Assembly (NCBI GenBank): GCA_025175895.1
Contig: JAKLTH010000227.1
Span: forward strand, 1,405,501-1,469,500
Direction of reading: 5' to 3'
DNA: 64,000 nucleotides
Source: Wurfbainia villosa
Taxonomy: Eukaryota > Streptophyta > Magnoliopsida > Zingiberales > Zingiberaceae
A program made the position numbers and the translations under genes. A model generated the notes under the pieces. The model saw only the letters and a list, made by a program, of their open reading frames with translations, made no database searches and was not told the origin of the DNA. Shown here in pieces: positions 50,001-60,029 of the stretch; position 1 is the stretch's first letter, and the number at the start of each line of letters is the position of its first letter.

Positions 50001-53000
50001 AACTTTGTATAAAGAAGATCTTTCAGAAATTATTTCTTCTAACCACAAACCCTAAACACCTGTAAGGACAAGGGAAGATGATGGTTTACTTAATGGTTAT
50101 GAATTTATGTTTTTGTCATTGTTAACCTACGTTGGTACATGCGTTAGTTTCCATTGGTGTGGTAAAAGACTCATCACTTCTAGCAACATGGGATATTGTA
50201 TCATTGTGTATATTTATTTTTTAGACTATACTGATGTTACTGCTTGGAATACTGCACTAGTTGTACTGTTAACCTGACAGATGTTAGTACCAGACTGGGA
50301 TTCTAAACCATGGTTTTCTTTTATCATGATTAAAAGTTAAAGATCGAACCTTGCTACCAGTTTGTTCCTTTGTTGCATATCTTTTATTGGATTTCTTATT
50401 CTTGTTTCATTTCATTTTTTTGAAGTGCTTGCTTTGTCTTTGGTAGGGAAAAGTTGGGCACTGGACTCGTGCTTATCATCTCAGAGTCCCTATGCCACCT
50501 ATGCCTCCCCAACCTCATGGAGGTCCTCGTCTGAGATATCAACCAACTCCTCGCGGTGTTAATATGATTATTTGGAGCCTGGATAATAGATATGTGCTTG
50601 CTGCTATTATGGGTGTGCATCTTTATTTTTATTTCTCAAGCAATTAAATGTTTTTTGTGATAATCTTTTGGATATAACTAGTTATGATGAATGCTAGTAG
50701 GTTTTGCATGGGCTATCACTTGTCAGACAATTATTGACCTCATGTGCCCCATTAGCATGGTATTCCATTATGATGTTTTTATCATGGCATTTCTTATTCT
50801 TGCATGTGTTGGACATTCCATCGTTGTCAATTTGTATTTTTGATACTTGCATTATTCATCCCTCTTCCATGCCTGTATTGCATCTCCATTGATTGCGTGT
50901 AAAAATGTTCTGAAAGTAGTTCTGTCGGACACCTACATTCATACTGATGTCAGCTACTAATCAAATCCATGCAACATAGGCTTGCATGGTATGCATAGCG
51001 GATGGCAGTTGGTATTTTTGGTATGATAACTCTCTTGTCATTTAAATATAGGAATGTGAATATAATCTGAAGGAATGAACTGTGAGCCTTGGAACATAGA
51101 TTCTGGTGCAAATTAATAGTTTTGAGATTAGTTCCACATTTTGTGCTAGTTATTAAGTATTATGTAAGAGTTTAATAGAGATACATATTAATATAGTGTA
51201 ACAATTTTTTTTTCAACTGAAAAAGGATATTTTGTTTGTTTGAAATTGAACAGTGGCTTTCTTATTATATCTTTCTACTCAAAATAGGATATTCTCCCTA
51301 TCTGTAACTCAGGGTTTTCAAATTCTGAAAATAAAAATGATCATGTTTGCTTTTGCAATGCCTTAATTCGTATCAATAGATGTGAAGACCACAATGCATT
51401 TACGGCTTGTTTTGGAGGGGGTGAGGGGAGGGGAAATAAAGGAAGGGAATTTTTAACCTTGTTTGGGAGGGAGTGAGGAAAGTGTAAGGGAGGGGAATTT
51501 TAAACCTTGTTTGGGAAGAAGTGAGAAAAGGGGAAGGAAGGGTAAGGAAGGATAAATTTTAACCTCCCTTACCCATGAAAAGAAGGATTTCCTTGGGGCT
51601 TGTTTGGGAGGAGATGAGTGAGGTGTAAGTAATGGAAGGATAAGGGTAATAAGGGAGAAAAAAAGACAACTCCCGTTTGGAAATAAGTGAGGGAAGGAGA
51701 AAGAGAGGGATAGGATTTCTTACACCCCAATTTGGGGTGTAAGGCTCCCTTACACTCTCCTCCCCTCTTCCCAAACAGGGCGTTACACCCCAATTTGGGA
51801 TGTAAGTTTTAACCCTCTTTCCCTTCCCCTCTCTTCCCTTCCCTTCCCTTTTCATTACTTACACTTCCCTCACCTCCTCCCAAACAAGCCGGGAAAGGGG
51901 GGGTTGTTATTATACATCTGGATTCCCCCCCAAAAAAATAGTTAAAAAGTTAGATTTTCAAAAACAAAAGAAAAATAGTATAAAAATGATGAAATATCTA
52001 ATGTCTTTATTCGCCATTATCTCTATCTTAATTTCCAAACTCTTCTTTGTCTCGGGTTGATTTGATGTCACAGAGATAGCTTAATATTTAGGGCAGATAT
52101 AGGATTTAGAGTTGACTGGAGCCTTGTTTAGTCCCACCTGGATGTTTAGTTATTGAGTATCATGTCAGTGTCCTATATATATGGTGTGCTTGGTGTGCTA
52201 GTTTGTTTAATGGAATAATAACAGTATAATTTTTTCCCTCCCAGCTATTACAAAAAATCACAAACCCAAACAGTGGTCTGGCTTGCTAAATAATTATTTT
52301 GGGGCGTTTCTTACCTTTCACTCGATAAAATTTCTCCATAAATATATGGATCGTGTAAATATCCCATTCAGTAAATAGAGTATAAGAACATTTGGGAAGG
52401 GTGTTTGATGCTATTTAATATAGGGTATCCATGTAAAGATTAGAAACTGCACCCTCAATTTTACCATTTTTTGAATACTGGCCTAGATGTTGCCTTAACA
52501 ATTCAGTGTCCATGTGTCTACAGTCAGTTAACTAAAATTGTCACTTGGAAGAGATTTAAGAAGTTCAAACATTTATCTGGTTTTTGCAATTAATTGCATT
52601 ATGTTCAAATAGATATTAAGGCCCCTCTGCACGGATTTTATAGTTATATATGCCAAATTGCACTGAAAATCAAAGGAAATTTAAGTAACCACAAGAGGAT
52701 TAGATGACCTTAGCCAACCTGATATAGAACTTGCATTTTTTTTTTGTTATATTGAAATATGTATTGCTGATTTTTCAGTAGCCTTTTAGTCCTTGTTTCT
52801 TGCTGAAAATGTTTTTTAGTCCCACAGACCATCTTAACTTGGATCCTGATTCACACTATGCCTTCTTGTTCTTGCAATTAGTAATCACATATATTCTTCT
52901 TGTTCTGTTTTTCTTTCTGAAAACAAATTGTTTCAATTTTCAGATTGTAGAATATGTGTCTGGAATGCTTCGGATGGAAGCTTACTCCATTCATTGATTG

Positions 53001-54206
53001 GCCATGAGGAATCTGTATGTACGAAGTATGGTATTTTCTCCATTCACTCAATTTTTATCCATTTTAAATATGATATCTGATTCTGAATTTAATTGTTTAC
53101 TTTGTAATAATGTGTTTCTCCTAATTATCTAAGCAATTGTCCGTAGATTCTCATGATAGCATCTTTTCTTTTCTTTAATTATATGATTTGCACACACATT
53201 GAATGTATCATAATCTATCATAATAAAGTCATATTTGTTCTGACTATCCAGTTCAACCTAACATGATGAATTGCTTTTGAGTGGCCACCTAACACAATTT
53301 TGCATGTTGGGAGCTGGAAGGCTCAGTGCCTCTCATGTTTCTTGCACGATGCCTCTCATGGCACCGCGGAGGTTGCCATGTGATCACGGCAACATTTGTC
53401 TCCCCACGGATCCAAGACCGCAATGGCAATGTTGGTACCAATGCCAGGTAATGGGCGGAACGATAAATTTTATCTGTACCGCTTGGCACGGGTCGAGTTT
53501 TAAACCTTGGTATACAGTAGACCCAATATGATTTGACCCTTCTCCAGGACCCGCATTGGTGGGGATTTTATGCACCGAGCTACCCTTTACACAACCAGGA
53601 TAAAGGAGCCATTGTAATAAAATTGACCATGTAATTGCCTTTTAAGTACATAATAGCAGATAGAGGAGATAACTAAAACATCCATGAAAATTAAATGCAT
53701 AAAGGCATAAACAGATGAAAACTCTATAAATCTGAAATGTCTGAACACACCAGCAGAAAACACATCTTGGAGCACTTAGCGACTCATCCTAGCACTTGTC
53801 TTAAAAGTATGGTTGGAACATCAACAAAAGAGTGTCAGCGGAAGAGCTGAGCAAGAATGCAACAGAAAGATACACAAGGTAGAGCAGTATGTAAACATCA
53901 CGCAATGAATTCATTTATTCACATTTATTATATAAATTGAGGGCAGTTACCTATGATTTTTCCCTTGCACTTTGATGCTACGCAGAGCGGTACATCAATG
54001 CGCTCAATATGAGTTGACTGTTGTAGCACTGGTAGTCAGTTAATGCACATTCACCAGTGATTGATTGAATGTGCTGTCAGCATAAAGCTTGAGTATTTGT
54101 GATTGAGCTCTTTGTTTCTTCACAATTAGGAGCCCTGATCAACTAACTCTAACCTTTGCGATTGAGCTTGATTGAATGTGCCCTCATCAACTAACTCTAA
54201 CCTTAT

Positions 54207-54242
<36 letters not shown>

Positions 54243-57200
54243 TTAAGAAGGCAATAACTTTTGATTAAACTCTAAGCAAGCTAGGAATAAGGTCAGATTA
54301 GGGGTTCCTTCCCTTCATTCTTGATTGTGGTTTTTGGCCATCTTGAGCTAAATAAGTTTCCATCCTAGAATGTAACAACTTTATGACAAATGACGTGAAT
54401 AGAATGAATCTCATCCTCTAATGTGCCTTGAATAGAGAAATATTTAACAAATGTCTCAATAGAGAGGTGGGAGAATCAACCCTTAATGCAAAGGTTGAGA
54501 GCACCCTGTTAGACACTGAAGGTATCAAACTCACAAAAGGACCACGAGCACCTGCTCTCCAGAGATTTCCAGTCGCCAAAAGACTCAAAAAGGCCATAAA
54601 TAAGCCTTTCAACAGCTCTTCAATTTCCTTAAATATTACTTGTGACATTACCCCTAGTGTTAAAACATCCACATGCTGCATCATGATACCTTTCAGTTAC
54701 TTCTCATTTCATCAACATGACCACAAGATCAATATGAACCATTCAAATTTCCTATTGAATACATCGTCAGCAAACTCCATGATATACTCTGGTTCATTTA
54801 GACTTGTTTTCTATGGTGCTTCTTTTGTGATTTGTTTACTAAATAGCAAAATATATTAATCTTCAGATGTTTTTGCAGTTATTATTATTTTCTTTTGATA
54901 ATTTTTGTATGCTTGATGTGAATGAGTTTATTTTTTACTCACAGATTATGTTTGAGAAGCATTTCATGTCTAATATATGTAACCATTACTTTTAAGTTTG
55001 CACAGAAAATTTCTTCTGACATTATGATGATCTTTTCTCATTAAGATCTCAGTATTTAGCTCTTAATTATTTTTGACTTGTGGTCACAGACATTTGTTTT
55101 GGATGTGCACCCATTCAATCCGCGGATAGCTATGAGTGCTGGCTATGATGGAAAAATGATCATCTGGGATGTAGGTGTTTGATGTTGTCGGTGTTTTATA
55201 TGTATATAACACATGTATACATTTGCAATATAGTGTAATTTCTTCTATTATCCCAACTTATACTTTTATCAATTCATGCTACTAGATATGGGAGGGCATG
55301 CCTGTGCGGATATATGAAACTGGCCGTTTCAAGTTAGTTGATGGGAAATTCTCACCGTAAGTTATATGGGTTCGAGTTGATTAATGCTAGTTGGATCATT
55401 ATGCTTTTGATTTTAGGGCTTAAAGTTGATTTTATTTACCGATGCAGTTCCCTTTAATAAATGGTTTGAGCTGATCAATGCTAGTAAACTTTATGATCTT
55501 TATGGTTTTGATTTTTCTGTTCTGCAGCAGTTCCCTTTTAATTCCTTATTTAATGTGTTAGTCCCTTAGCAATTTCACCCAATATTGTTGTATCTTTAGG
55601 AGGTACTTGTTTGTTATTTGCAACGCTTAAATATCCCAAACTCCTAAGTCCTAACCCCTAAGCTCAAACCCTTAATATTCTTCAGTTCAGGTTGGCAGCC
55701 TGAAACTTGCCATTCCGCCAGTTTATTGAACCCAAAATAGCATGGTCAAATGGACTTGTCTTAGCCATGCCACCTGAAATCAAAGCTGTCATATATGTAT
55801 TCACAATATATGTGTATGTTTTGATATTGGGTGAGTAAAAGAGAAATGGATGGATGAACAATTAGACCTACCTCAACAACCCTGCCCCACTTGATTACCT
55901 CAAGCCCTATGTACTAGGAACTCATTAACCCAACCCATGTTCATTATCCATCAGCCATACCTGCATTTTCAATCAGCAATTATTGAGAGAGGGGCAGCCC
56001 CAATGGCAGGCTGTGTCATCTCCTTCCTTTGCTTCTTCTCTGTCTCTTTAATTTTTGTTTCTTTTTTTTCTTCTTCTTCCTAGCTCTTTCAGCATTGGTA
56101 GTACGAGTTCACAATTGATTTGTGACAACTTGTATCATGTGTATTATGGGCCAGCAGTAGCCTTCCGATTTGGGATCAAAATGAATATTGTAAACCTTGG
56201 TTTATAGAATCAGATGACATGTGTATTACTTTGAAATATCAAGATTGTTGTAGCATATACAAAATGTATTAATGATTTTTCTTTGTCACTGCTCGGCATA
56301 TTATTAAAATTTGTTATTTTTATCTTAATGTTTTTTTTTTCTTTATTGAATTCTTCAAATGATTGTTTCTTTTTTTTTATCTATTATGGGCATTTGATTG
56401 ATAGGACCACCTTATTTAGATTCTTTGTTGGGGTGTCTTCTCTTAAGTGGGCAAGGGTCAATTCCCGGGGAGGTCATGACTCTGGGCCATCGACAGATCC
56501 TCTCCTTTGCACTTGCCACCTGGGTCCTGATTTACCTCCTCCACCGGTAGGGGCAGCCGGAGGGGGCCGCTAATGTGGCGGTTCCACATTTTTTTTTTTT
56601 TTTTTTTTTGTTGGGGTGTCTTCCTTTCTGCGCTAGCCACCTGAGACCTGATTTATCCTCCTCCACATGTAGGAGCAGCGGTGGGGGGCCGCTAATGTGG
56701 CGGTTCCACATTTTTGTTGGGGTGTCTTCCAAATAGTACAGGATGGTATACCACTCAATGCAGACAGGTAAAGGCCATCCGGGTGTTGGTTCCAACTGCC
56801 AACTATGTAAAACCATTGAGTTTATCTTCCTTCATTTCAGCATGTTATAACAAATGACTGGCTATAAACTAGGGTGAACGTCATGTCCTGAAAACAAACT
56901 AAGATAATTGATACGATATGGGGATTCCAAGTTATATCTAGGAGAAGTGCAAAACATAGGGACGTAATGCTTCCATCTTGAACTTATTAAGAAAGCAAGA
57001 ACAACAAGCTAAAGTCCAGCTCTGGGGTTTGACTCTATGCAAGGTGCTACTGAAGGCTTCATCTTCTTTTCAAGGATAGAGCTAACTATGCTTTTGTTGG
57101 TATGCTGGTGCATATGATCTGTTTGATAGTAGTCTGTTTATGCTCCTTTTTATTGTATGTGTTGAAATTTATCATTTTTTTGATATTAGTCCTTTTGGTG

Positions 57201-57604
57201 TGCTGTTGCCTTTATGTCTCATTAACTTCTATTTCTTTGGAGTTCAGCTGCTTTTGTTTTTGCTCTTGTGCATGAATTTCTCTTTTATTATTTCAAGAAT
57301 ATGGTCTTCTGATTTGTTGATTTTTTTCCCCTTGATTCTTAGATTATAATTTTTTTCATTGCTGTGCTAAACCAGAGATGGAACTTCAGTTATTCTCTCA
57401 GATGAAGTTGGTCAAATATTTATCATTGCAACTGGTCAGGGTGAGTCGCAAAAGGATGCCAAATATGATCAGGTGTGAATCATTCGATGGCTCATGGTTC
57501 AGTGGAAGCCAAAATTTTCACTCATATATTTCTTACCTTGACAGTTCTTCCTTGGAGACTATCGACCTCTTATGCAAGATACAAGTGGAAATGTGTTGGA
57601 TCAG
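41009..57604 (+). CDS. PHIP/BRWD-like WD40 protein, 5' part (bromodomain part lies beyond the window)
   Basis: Seventeen coding exons, all GT-AG and frame-consistent (676 codons): 41009-41340, 41442-41590, 41822-42055, 43355-43464, 43576-43653, 43748-43854, 47867-47961, 48047-48162, 48264-48367, 48453-48530, 48688-48766, 50447-50612, 52944-53014, 55090-55170, 55286-55356, 57376-57472, 57545-57604. An acceptor TTTTGTAG sits directly before the ATG, so the leader is spliced. Residues 1-220 hold the conserved family N-terminus (DIREAYFLILHFL, LLPRRYHAWYSRSG). WD repeats run from about 230 to 640: LRGHQNAVYCATFDRSGRFV, GSDDRLVKIWS, SNNAVVASSANDFIIRVWHL, SSSDDGTCRIWDARQ (a WDxR/DWD box), AGYDGKMIIWD. 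Human PHIP/BRWD and plant relatives are WD40-bromodomain proteins linked to CUL4-DDB1 ligases and chromatin. No terminal exon or stop is present; the gene continues beyond 57604. Confidence 0.93.
45081..46821 (-). mobile_element. 5'-truncated RTE LINE with 20-bp target-site duplication
   Basis: Inserted in intron 6 of the WD40 gene in opposite orientation. Reading the minus strand, three long frames give reverse-transcriptase blocks SILIPLYKNKGDIQTCKNYR, FIDLEKAYDRVPREI, VKIGLHQGSTLNPYLF and MLFADDIVLVDE (intact FADD near 45876), then a C-terminal MLYGAECWATTRAHEQKM and RLRWYGHVLRR. It ends at 45085-45110 with the (TTG)n-type tail. Flanks GATGTTGAGGGGTAAAGAGA (45061-45080) and GATGTTAAGGGGTAAAGAGA (46822-46841) form the target-site duplication with one mismatch. 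The endonuclease is missing and a few frameshifts or stops separate the blocks. Confidence 0.93.
46895..47270. mobile_element. Possible PIF/Harbinger-type MITE fragment
   Basis: The left side reads GGCATTTGGTTGGTGG then GAATGAGGGAATGGGAATGA, and the right side CCCAAACAACATTATTGGAA to AAACCCATTCCCATTAAA, giving loosely inverted GGAATGGG-type ends around a short GC-rich centre with GCCGATC words. This layout is typical of small plant Harbinger MITEs, but clean terminal repeats and a TTA/TAA duplication could not be fixed. Confidence 0.4.
47736..47830 (+). mobile_element. RTE LINE 3'-end fragment
   Basis: GGGGATAGAGTCCAATAACG to ATAGCCGACCCCACCTAGTG and a TTGGTTGTTGG tail matches the last about 90 bp of the LINE at 40740-40830. 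It is a strongly 5'-truncated insertion located just 37 bp before WD40-gene exon 7, where the T-rich tail may contribute to the polypyrimidine tract. Confidence 0.88.
49173..49779. mobile_element. Non-autonomous hAT-type MITE with internal GCGATCGC array
   Basis: The ends form a terminal inverted repeat: CAAGGTTTTAAATCTCGA at 49173 and TCGAAATTTAAAACCTTG ending at 49779. An exact 8-bp direct repeat, CTTTCATT, flanks it (49165-49172 and 49780-49787), the size typical of hAT elements. Inside are a GTATCGGTACGG-like region, an AT-only centre with (TA)n and (TTTA)n tracts (about 49455-49520), and a GC-rich part at 49535-49735 made of overlapping GCGATCGC and CGATCG words. It has no coding capacity; it lies in intron 11 of the WD40 gene. 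Confidence 0.9.
49535..49735. repeat. GCGATCGC palindrome array inside the hAT element
   Basis: About 200 bp composed largely of the palindromes GCGATCGC and CGATCG, including an uninterrupted CGATCGCGATCGCGATCG-type stretch at 49670-49700. It is extremely CpG-rich against flanking DNA of mostly A and T, and could fold on either strand. Confidence 0.9.
51403..51891. mobile_element. Fold-back/MITE-like element with nested GTTTGGGAGG units
   Basis: The left end CGGCTTGTTTTGGAGGGGGT (51403) is the inverted complement of the right end CACCTCCTCCCAAACAAGCCG (51871-51891) with a few mismatches. The motif CTTGTTTGGGAGG recurs inside at about 51461, 51510 and 51599, so shorter copies seem nested or tandemly added. 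The inner arms carry TTACACCCCAATTTGGGGTG, itself a palindrome. The frames of about 70-100 codons across it are purine-strand artefacts. It lies in intron 12 of the WD40 gene. Confidence 0.7.
53505..53592 (+). mobile_element. Truncated Au-SINE-like 3' half
   Basis: TATACAGTAGACCCAATATG through CCTTCTCCAGGACCCGCATTGG and TTATGCACCGAGCTACCCTTT aligns in order with the 3' half of plant Au SINEs (CGTACAATAGACCC..., GGACCC...GGGAGC, GTGCACCGGGCTGCCCTTT). The 5' half with the pol III boxes is absent. Confidence 0.7.
53776..54070. repeat. Dispersed repeat, copy 1
   Basis: Sequence from GACTCATCCTAGCACTTGTC through GGAAGAGCTGAGCAAGAATG, TTTATTCACA and CCCTTGCACTTTGATGCTACG resembles, in order, 59507-59790 (ATTTATCCTAGCACATGCTT, GGAAGAGCTAAGTAAAGATG, TTTATTCACA, CCCCTGCACTCCAACATAGAG). 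The family is unknown. Confidence 0.6.
54211..54239. repeat. (TA)n microsatellite
   Basis: About 14 uninterrupted TA units in a WD40-gene intron, seen directly. Confidence 0.95.
56424..56729 (+). mobile_element. SINE pair bracketed by three copies of the same 17-bp repeat
   Basis: TTTGTTGGGGTGTCTTC occurs at 56424-56440, about 56607-56623 and 56713-56729. Between the first two lies a 166-bp insert with a B-box-like AGGGTCAATTCCCGGGG, GCCACCTGGGTCCTGATTTA, GGGGGCCGCTAATGTGGCGG and a long poly(T) tail; between the last two lies an 89-bp insert that repeats only the 3' part (GCCACCTGAGACCTGATTTA to the same GGCGG...TTTTT end). The repeated 17-mer behaves like a target-site duplication. The second unit is a 5'-truncated copy or a duplication product. 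Confidence 0.75.
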
Positions 57605-58124
57605 GTATGCCTTTCCCCATTTCTATACTTTGCCAGATCACACAGTCGATATATTTCACATTCATTGATTTACCTGAAATGTGCAAACTTTATGCCTCCA
57701 TTTTGGTTGTATGGGTAGGTTTTTGGAGACCGTGGCTAGGCAATACCAAGCTCACATCTTTTATGAAGCTGTGTATCTAGTTTAAATATGCTAATAACTT
57801 AAAATATTCTCTTTGGATATAGCCACCACAAGTTTTGTAGACTAAAGACTTGATATTCATTACTCAAACCAACCCTTTTTGTTGTGTCGACACTTTGACA
57901 TGATTCAACATGCATTGTAGCAGACAACGACGAATTTAAATTTTACTTCTTAAATATCCTTTTCTTAATTAATTTATTTAGATGCTCATTGAATTTAAAT
58001 TTGACTGCATTATATCTTATAAATACTTGACATGCTTCGACATTTATCAATCATATCGAGATAAATTCAAATGGGTTTTACTCTTTCAATTAGATTTTCT
58101 ATTTTAATGACTTATATAATTAGA

Positions 58125-58180
58125 TAGTTGACTCCATTTAGTGGGATAAGACTTGATGGTGGTGGGTGTTGTTGTATATA
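58125..58180 (+). mobile_element. RTE LINE 3'-end scrap
   Basis: GTTGACTCCATTTAGTGGGATAAGACTTG followed by a GTTGTTGT-type tail corresponds to the terminal 50 bp of the RTE elements at 40780 and 47795, with several substitutions. Confidence 0.7.
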
Positions 58181-58466
58181 GTTAGATAGTTGAATAAAAA
58201 ATAATTTTTTTACTCATTCTCCATGTTACCTGATCTCAAGTATAAGTGTTTGTCATGGGTGTACACGTAAGTGTTTGACATGACTATTCTATTTTTTTTA
58301 CACGTGAACATCAAGTGTCCATTTGAAGTGTTAGGGCTTTGAGTGCTAATATCATACATTGGACAAGGGAAATAATGAAGAATCCAAGTATTAGAGTTCA
58401 TTTGTATTTCAATATTTGTTGATATGAATATTTATAACTTTTATTCCATTTGTATATTTTTAGTGA

Positions 58467-58587
58467 AGGGGAGACTTACGCAATGGTAAAATTGTTGTCG
58501 TGTGACCCATGAAAATAGTCTCTTGCAAAGTAAGATAAAACTGAGTACAATAAATCCTTTCCCAGGACTCCGCATGTGGTATCGTTT
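58467..58587 (+). mobile_element. Au-SINE-like insertion with 17-bp target-site duplication
   Basis: AGGGGAGACTTACGCAATGG, TAAAATTGTTGTCGTGTGAC, TAGTCTCTTGCAAAGTAAG, GAGTACAATAAATCC and TTTCCCAGGACTCCGCATG follow the plant Au SINE order, including the A-box region, but the B box is deleted and the 3' end is shortened. Flanks TTGTATATTTTTAGTGA (58450-58466) and TTGTTTACTTTTAGTGA (58588-58604) form an imperfect duplication. Confidence 0.82.
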
Positions 58588-59298
58588 TTGTTTACTTTTA
58601 GTGACAATATTACGACAATTAAATAGGAATTAAAAATTTTAAGAAACCAGCTAAAAATGAAAACTACTTCAATTCATGTTATGTGTGTTAAAGAGAGCCA
58701 AAGTTTGCTAAGTACCAATTTGATACTTATCAATTTGGACATGTCATATAGGAAGGTATGGTAATTAATATTAGGTTTTTGTTACTGAGAATAATATGTT
58801 TTGACTGTGTTGTCTGACATGACACAAAATTTCAAATTGTGCTTCAAAAAGCGAGAGCATTTTCTTCTATGGACGTCTCTTCTAATTAGCAAGGAAACAA
58901 TCAAGTTTTTACAAAGAAAAAACACTATCTTGTCAATTATACATCACTGTGCAAAAATAGGTAAAGGATGCATGTCACAGTCAAAGTCAACCCTTTCCCT
59001 TTGTTGGACTAAGTTCACTCAACGGTGCAACAATCGTTGTGTTGGTCATTGAAACAAGTAGCAACAACACTAATATAATGTATACCAACTATTCAATTTC
59101 TCCGTTTTATCCACTAAGCTGGAACACAACAAGAGAAATGATAAAAGAAAATTTTATTTGAACCTTTATAATAAGCATAATGATTATTTTCTAAGTATAT
59201 ACTGAATATTAACTTAAGGGTTCATAAAGTTTTAAATGCAGAATATAATGTAGATAAACTAAACAAATGTATCTCGGAGTACCCAGTAACTTATCCTA

Positions 59299-59506
59299 CG
59301 CTGCAAAAGGAGATAACGCTCACCTCGAGCGCCCCTCGACCACCCGCCGCAGAGTCTGTGGAAGGGAGGTAAATTATGGTACCCAGCAGCCTCCTAGATG
59401 GGAGGGTTAGTTATCCCTAAGGGAATGAACTCCAAGAGAATCGACCCTTGCTCTACGCTATAAATCTATCACTTGAGTACCAACTCGGCTACTTCCGTGG
59501 GGGCAT
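59299..59506 (-). mobile_element. tRNA-derived SINE with 16-bp target-site duplication
   Basis: CCAGTAACTTATCCTA (59283-59298) and CCAGTAATTTATCCTA (59507-59522) bracket 208 bp. On the minus strand the insert begins ATGCCCCCACGGAAGTAGCC, contains a textbook A box TAGCCGAGTTGG and a B box GGGTCGATTCT about 45 bp later, and ends CTCCTTTTGCAGCG. It is inserted into the dispersed repeat that continues at 59507-59790. Confidence 0.85.
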
Positions 59507-59790
59507 CCAGTAATTTATCCTAGCACATGCTTTAGGAGGATTGAGAGGCAAAAAATAAAGGGTATGTCAGATTGGAAGAGCTAAGTAAAGATGCAGCAAT
59601 ATGGATAAATAACAAGATTGAACAATGACAATAATCGTTATATCTTTATGGTAACATCATTTATTCACAATTCAATATTGGGTTGAGTGTGAGATCAATA
59701 GATTTCCCCTGCACTCCAACATAGAGTGATATTCTGTTTATGCTCAAATACAAACACTTTCACAGCACTAGCAGTCCAAAATTGCTTGTT
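59507..59790. repeat. Dispersed repeat, copy 2 (interrupted by the SINE)
   Basis: Related in order of words to 53776-54070, for example GGAAGAGCTAAGTAAAGATG and CATTTATTCACA. The left part of this copy lies before the SINE at 59271-59298. Confidence 0.6.
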
Positions 59791-59818
59791 CATCTGCAAC
59801 CAATCAGCTATTAATAAC

Positions 59819-60011
59819 TGTTAGAATATTATAGATATGACTAGGGATAATTTATTATCCCTAAATATCATTAGGAATAATTATTTCTTAGGATAAAATT
59901 TAATTTATTTCTAGGATAGGGTTTGATTTAGTTTTTTGAATAGACCCTAATCTTGTATATAAATAGGGCTTCTTTCATGTAATTCATGGATTCTTTTGTT
60001 ACGAAATAACA
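59819..60011 (+). mobile_element. 5' LTR of a Ty1/copia retrotransposon
   Basis: A 193-bp segment begins TGTTAGAATATTATAGATAT and ends ACGAAATAACA, with TG...CA termini, and carries a TATA box (TGTATATAAATAGGGC, about 59956). It is directly followed by a primer-binding site. The 3' LTR lies outside the window, so the right border rests on the primer-binding site and the CA end. Confidence 0.8.
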
Positions 60012-60024
60012 TGGTATCAAAGCT
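60012..60024 (+). promoter_or_regulatory. Primer-binding site (initiator tRNA-Met type)
   Basis: TGGTATCAAAGCT adjoins the LTR; plant copia elements use TGGTATCAGAGC, complementary to the 3' end of initiator tRNA-Met. One substitution is present (A for G). Confidence 0.85.
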
Positions 60025-60029
60025 TTAGG

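Larger units (their letters stand above)
57605..59818. other. WD40-gene intron 17 (part): SINEs, LINE scrap and repeats
   Basis: After the donor at 57605 no further exon of the WD40 gene is found to the end of the window. The stretch holds an RTE 3' scrap (about 58125), an Au-SINE-like copy (58467), a tRNA-type SINE (59299) and a dispersed repeat, with AT-rich DNA between them. Confidence 0.6.

Noticed and set aside
51559..51855. 98-codon minus-strand frame
   Set aside because: It is the purine/pyrimidine-biased strand of the fold-back element, with overlapping low-complexity frames.
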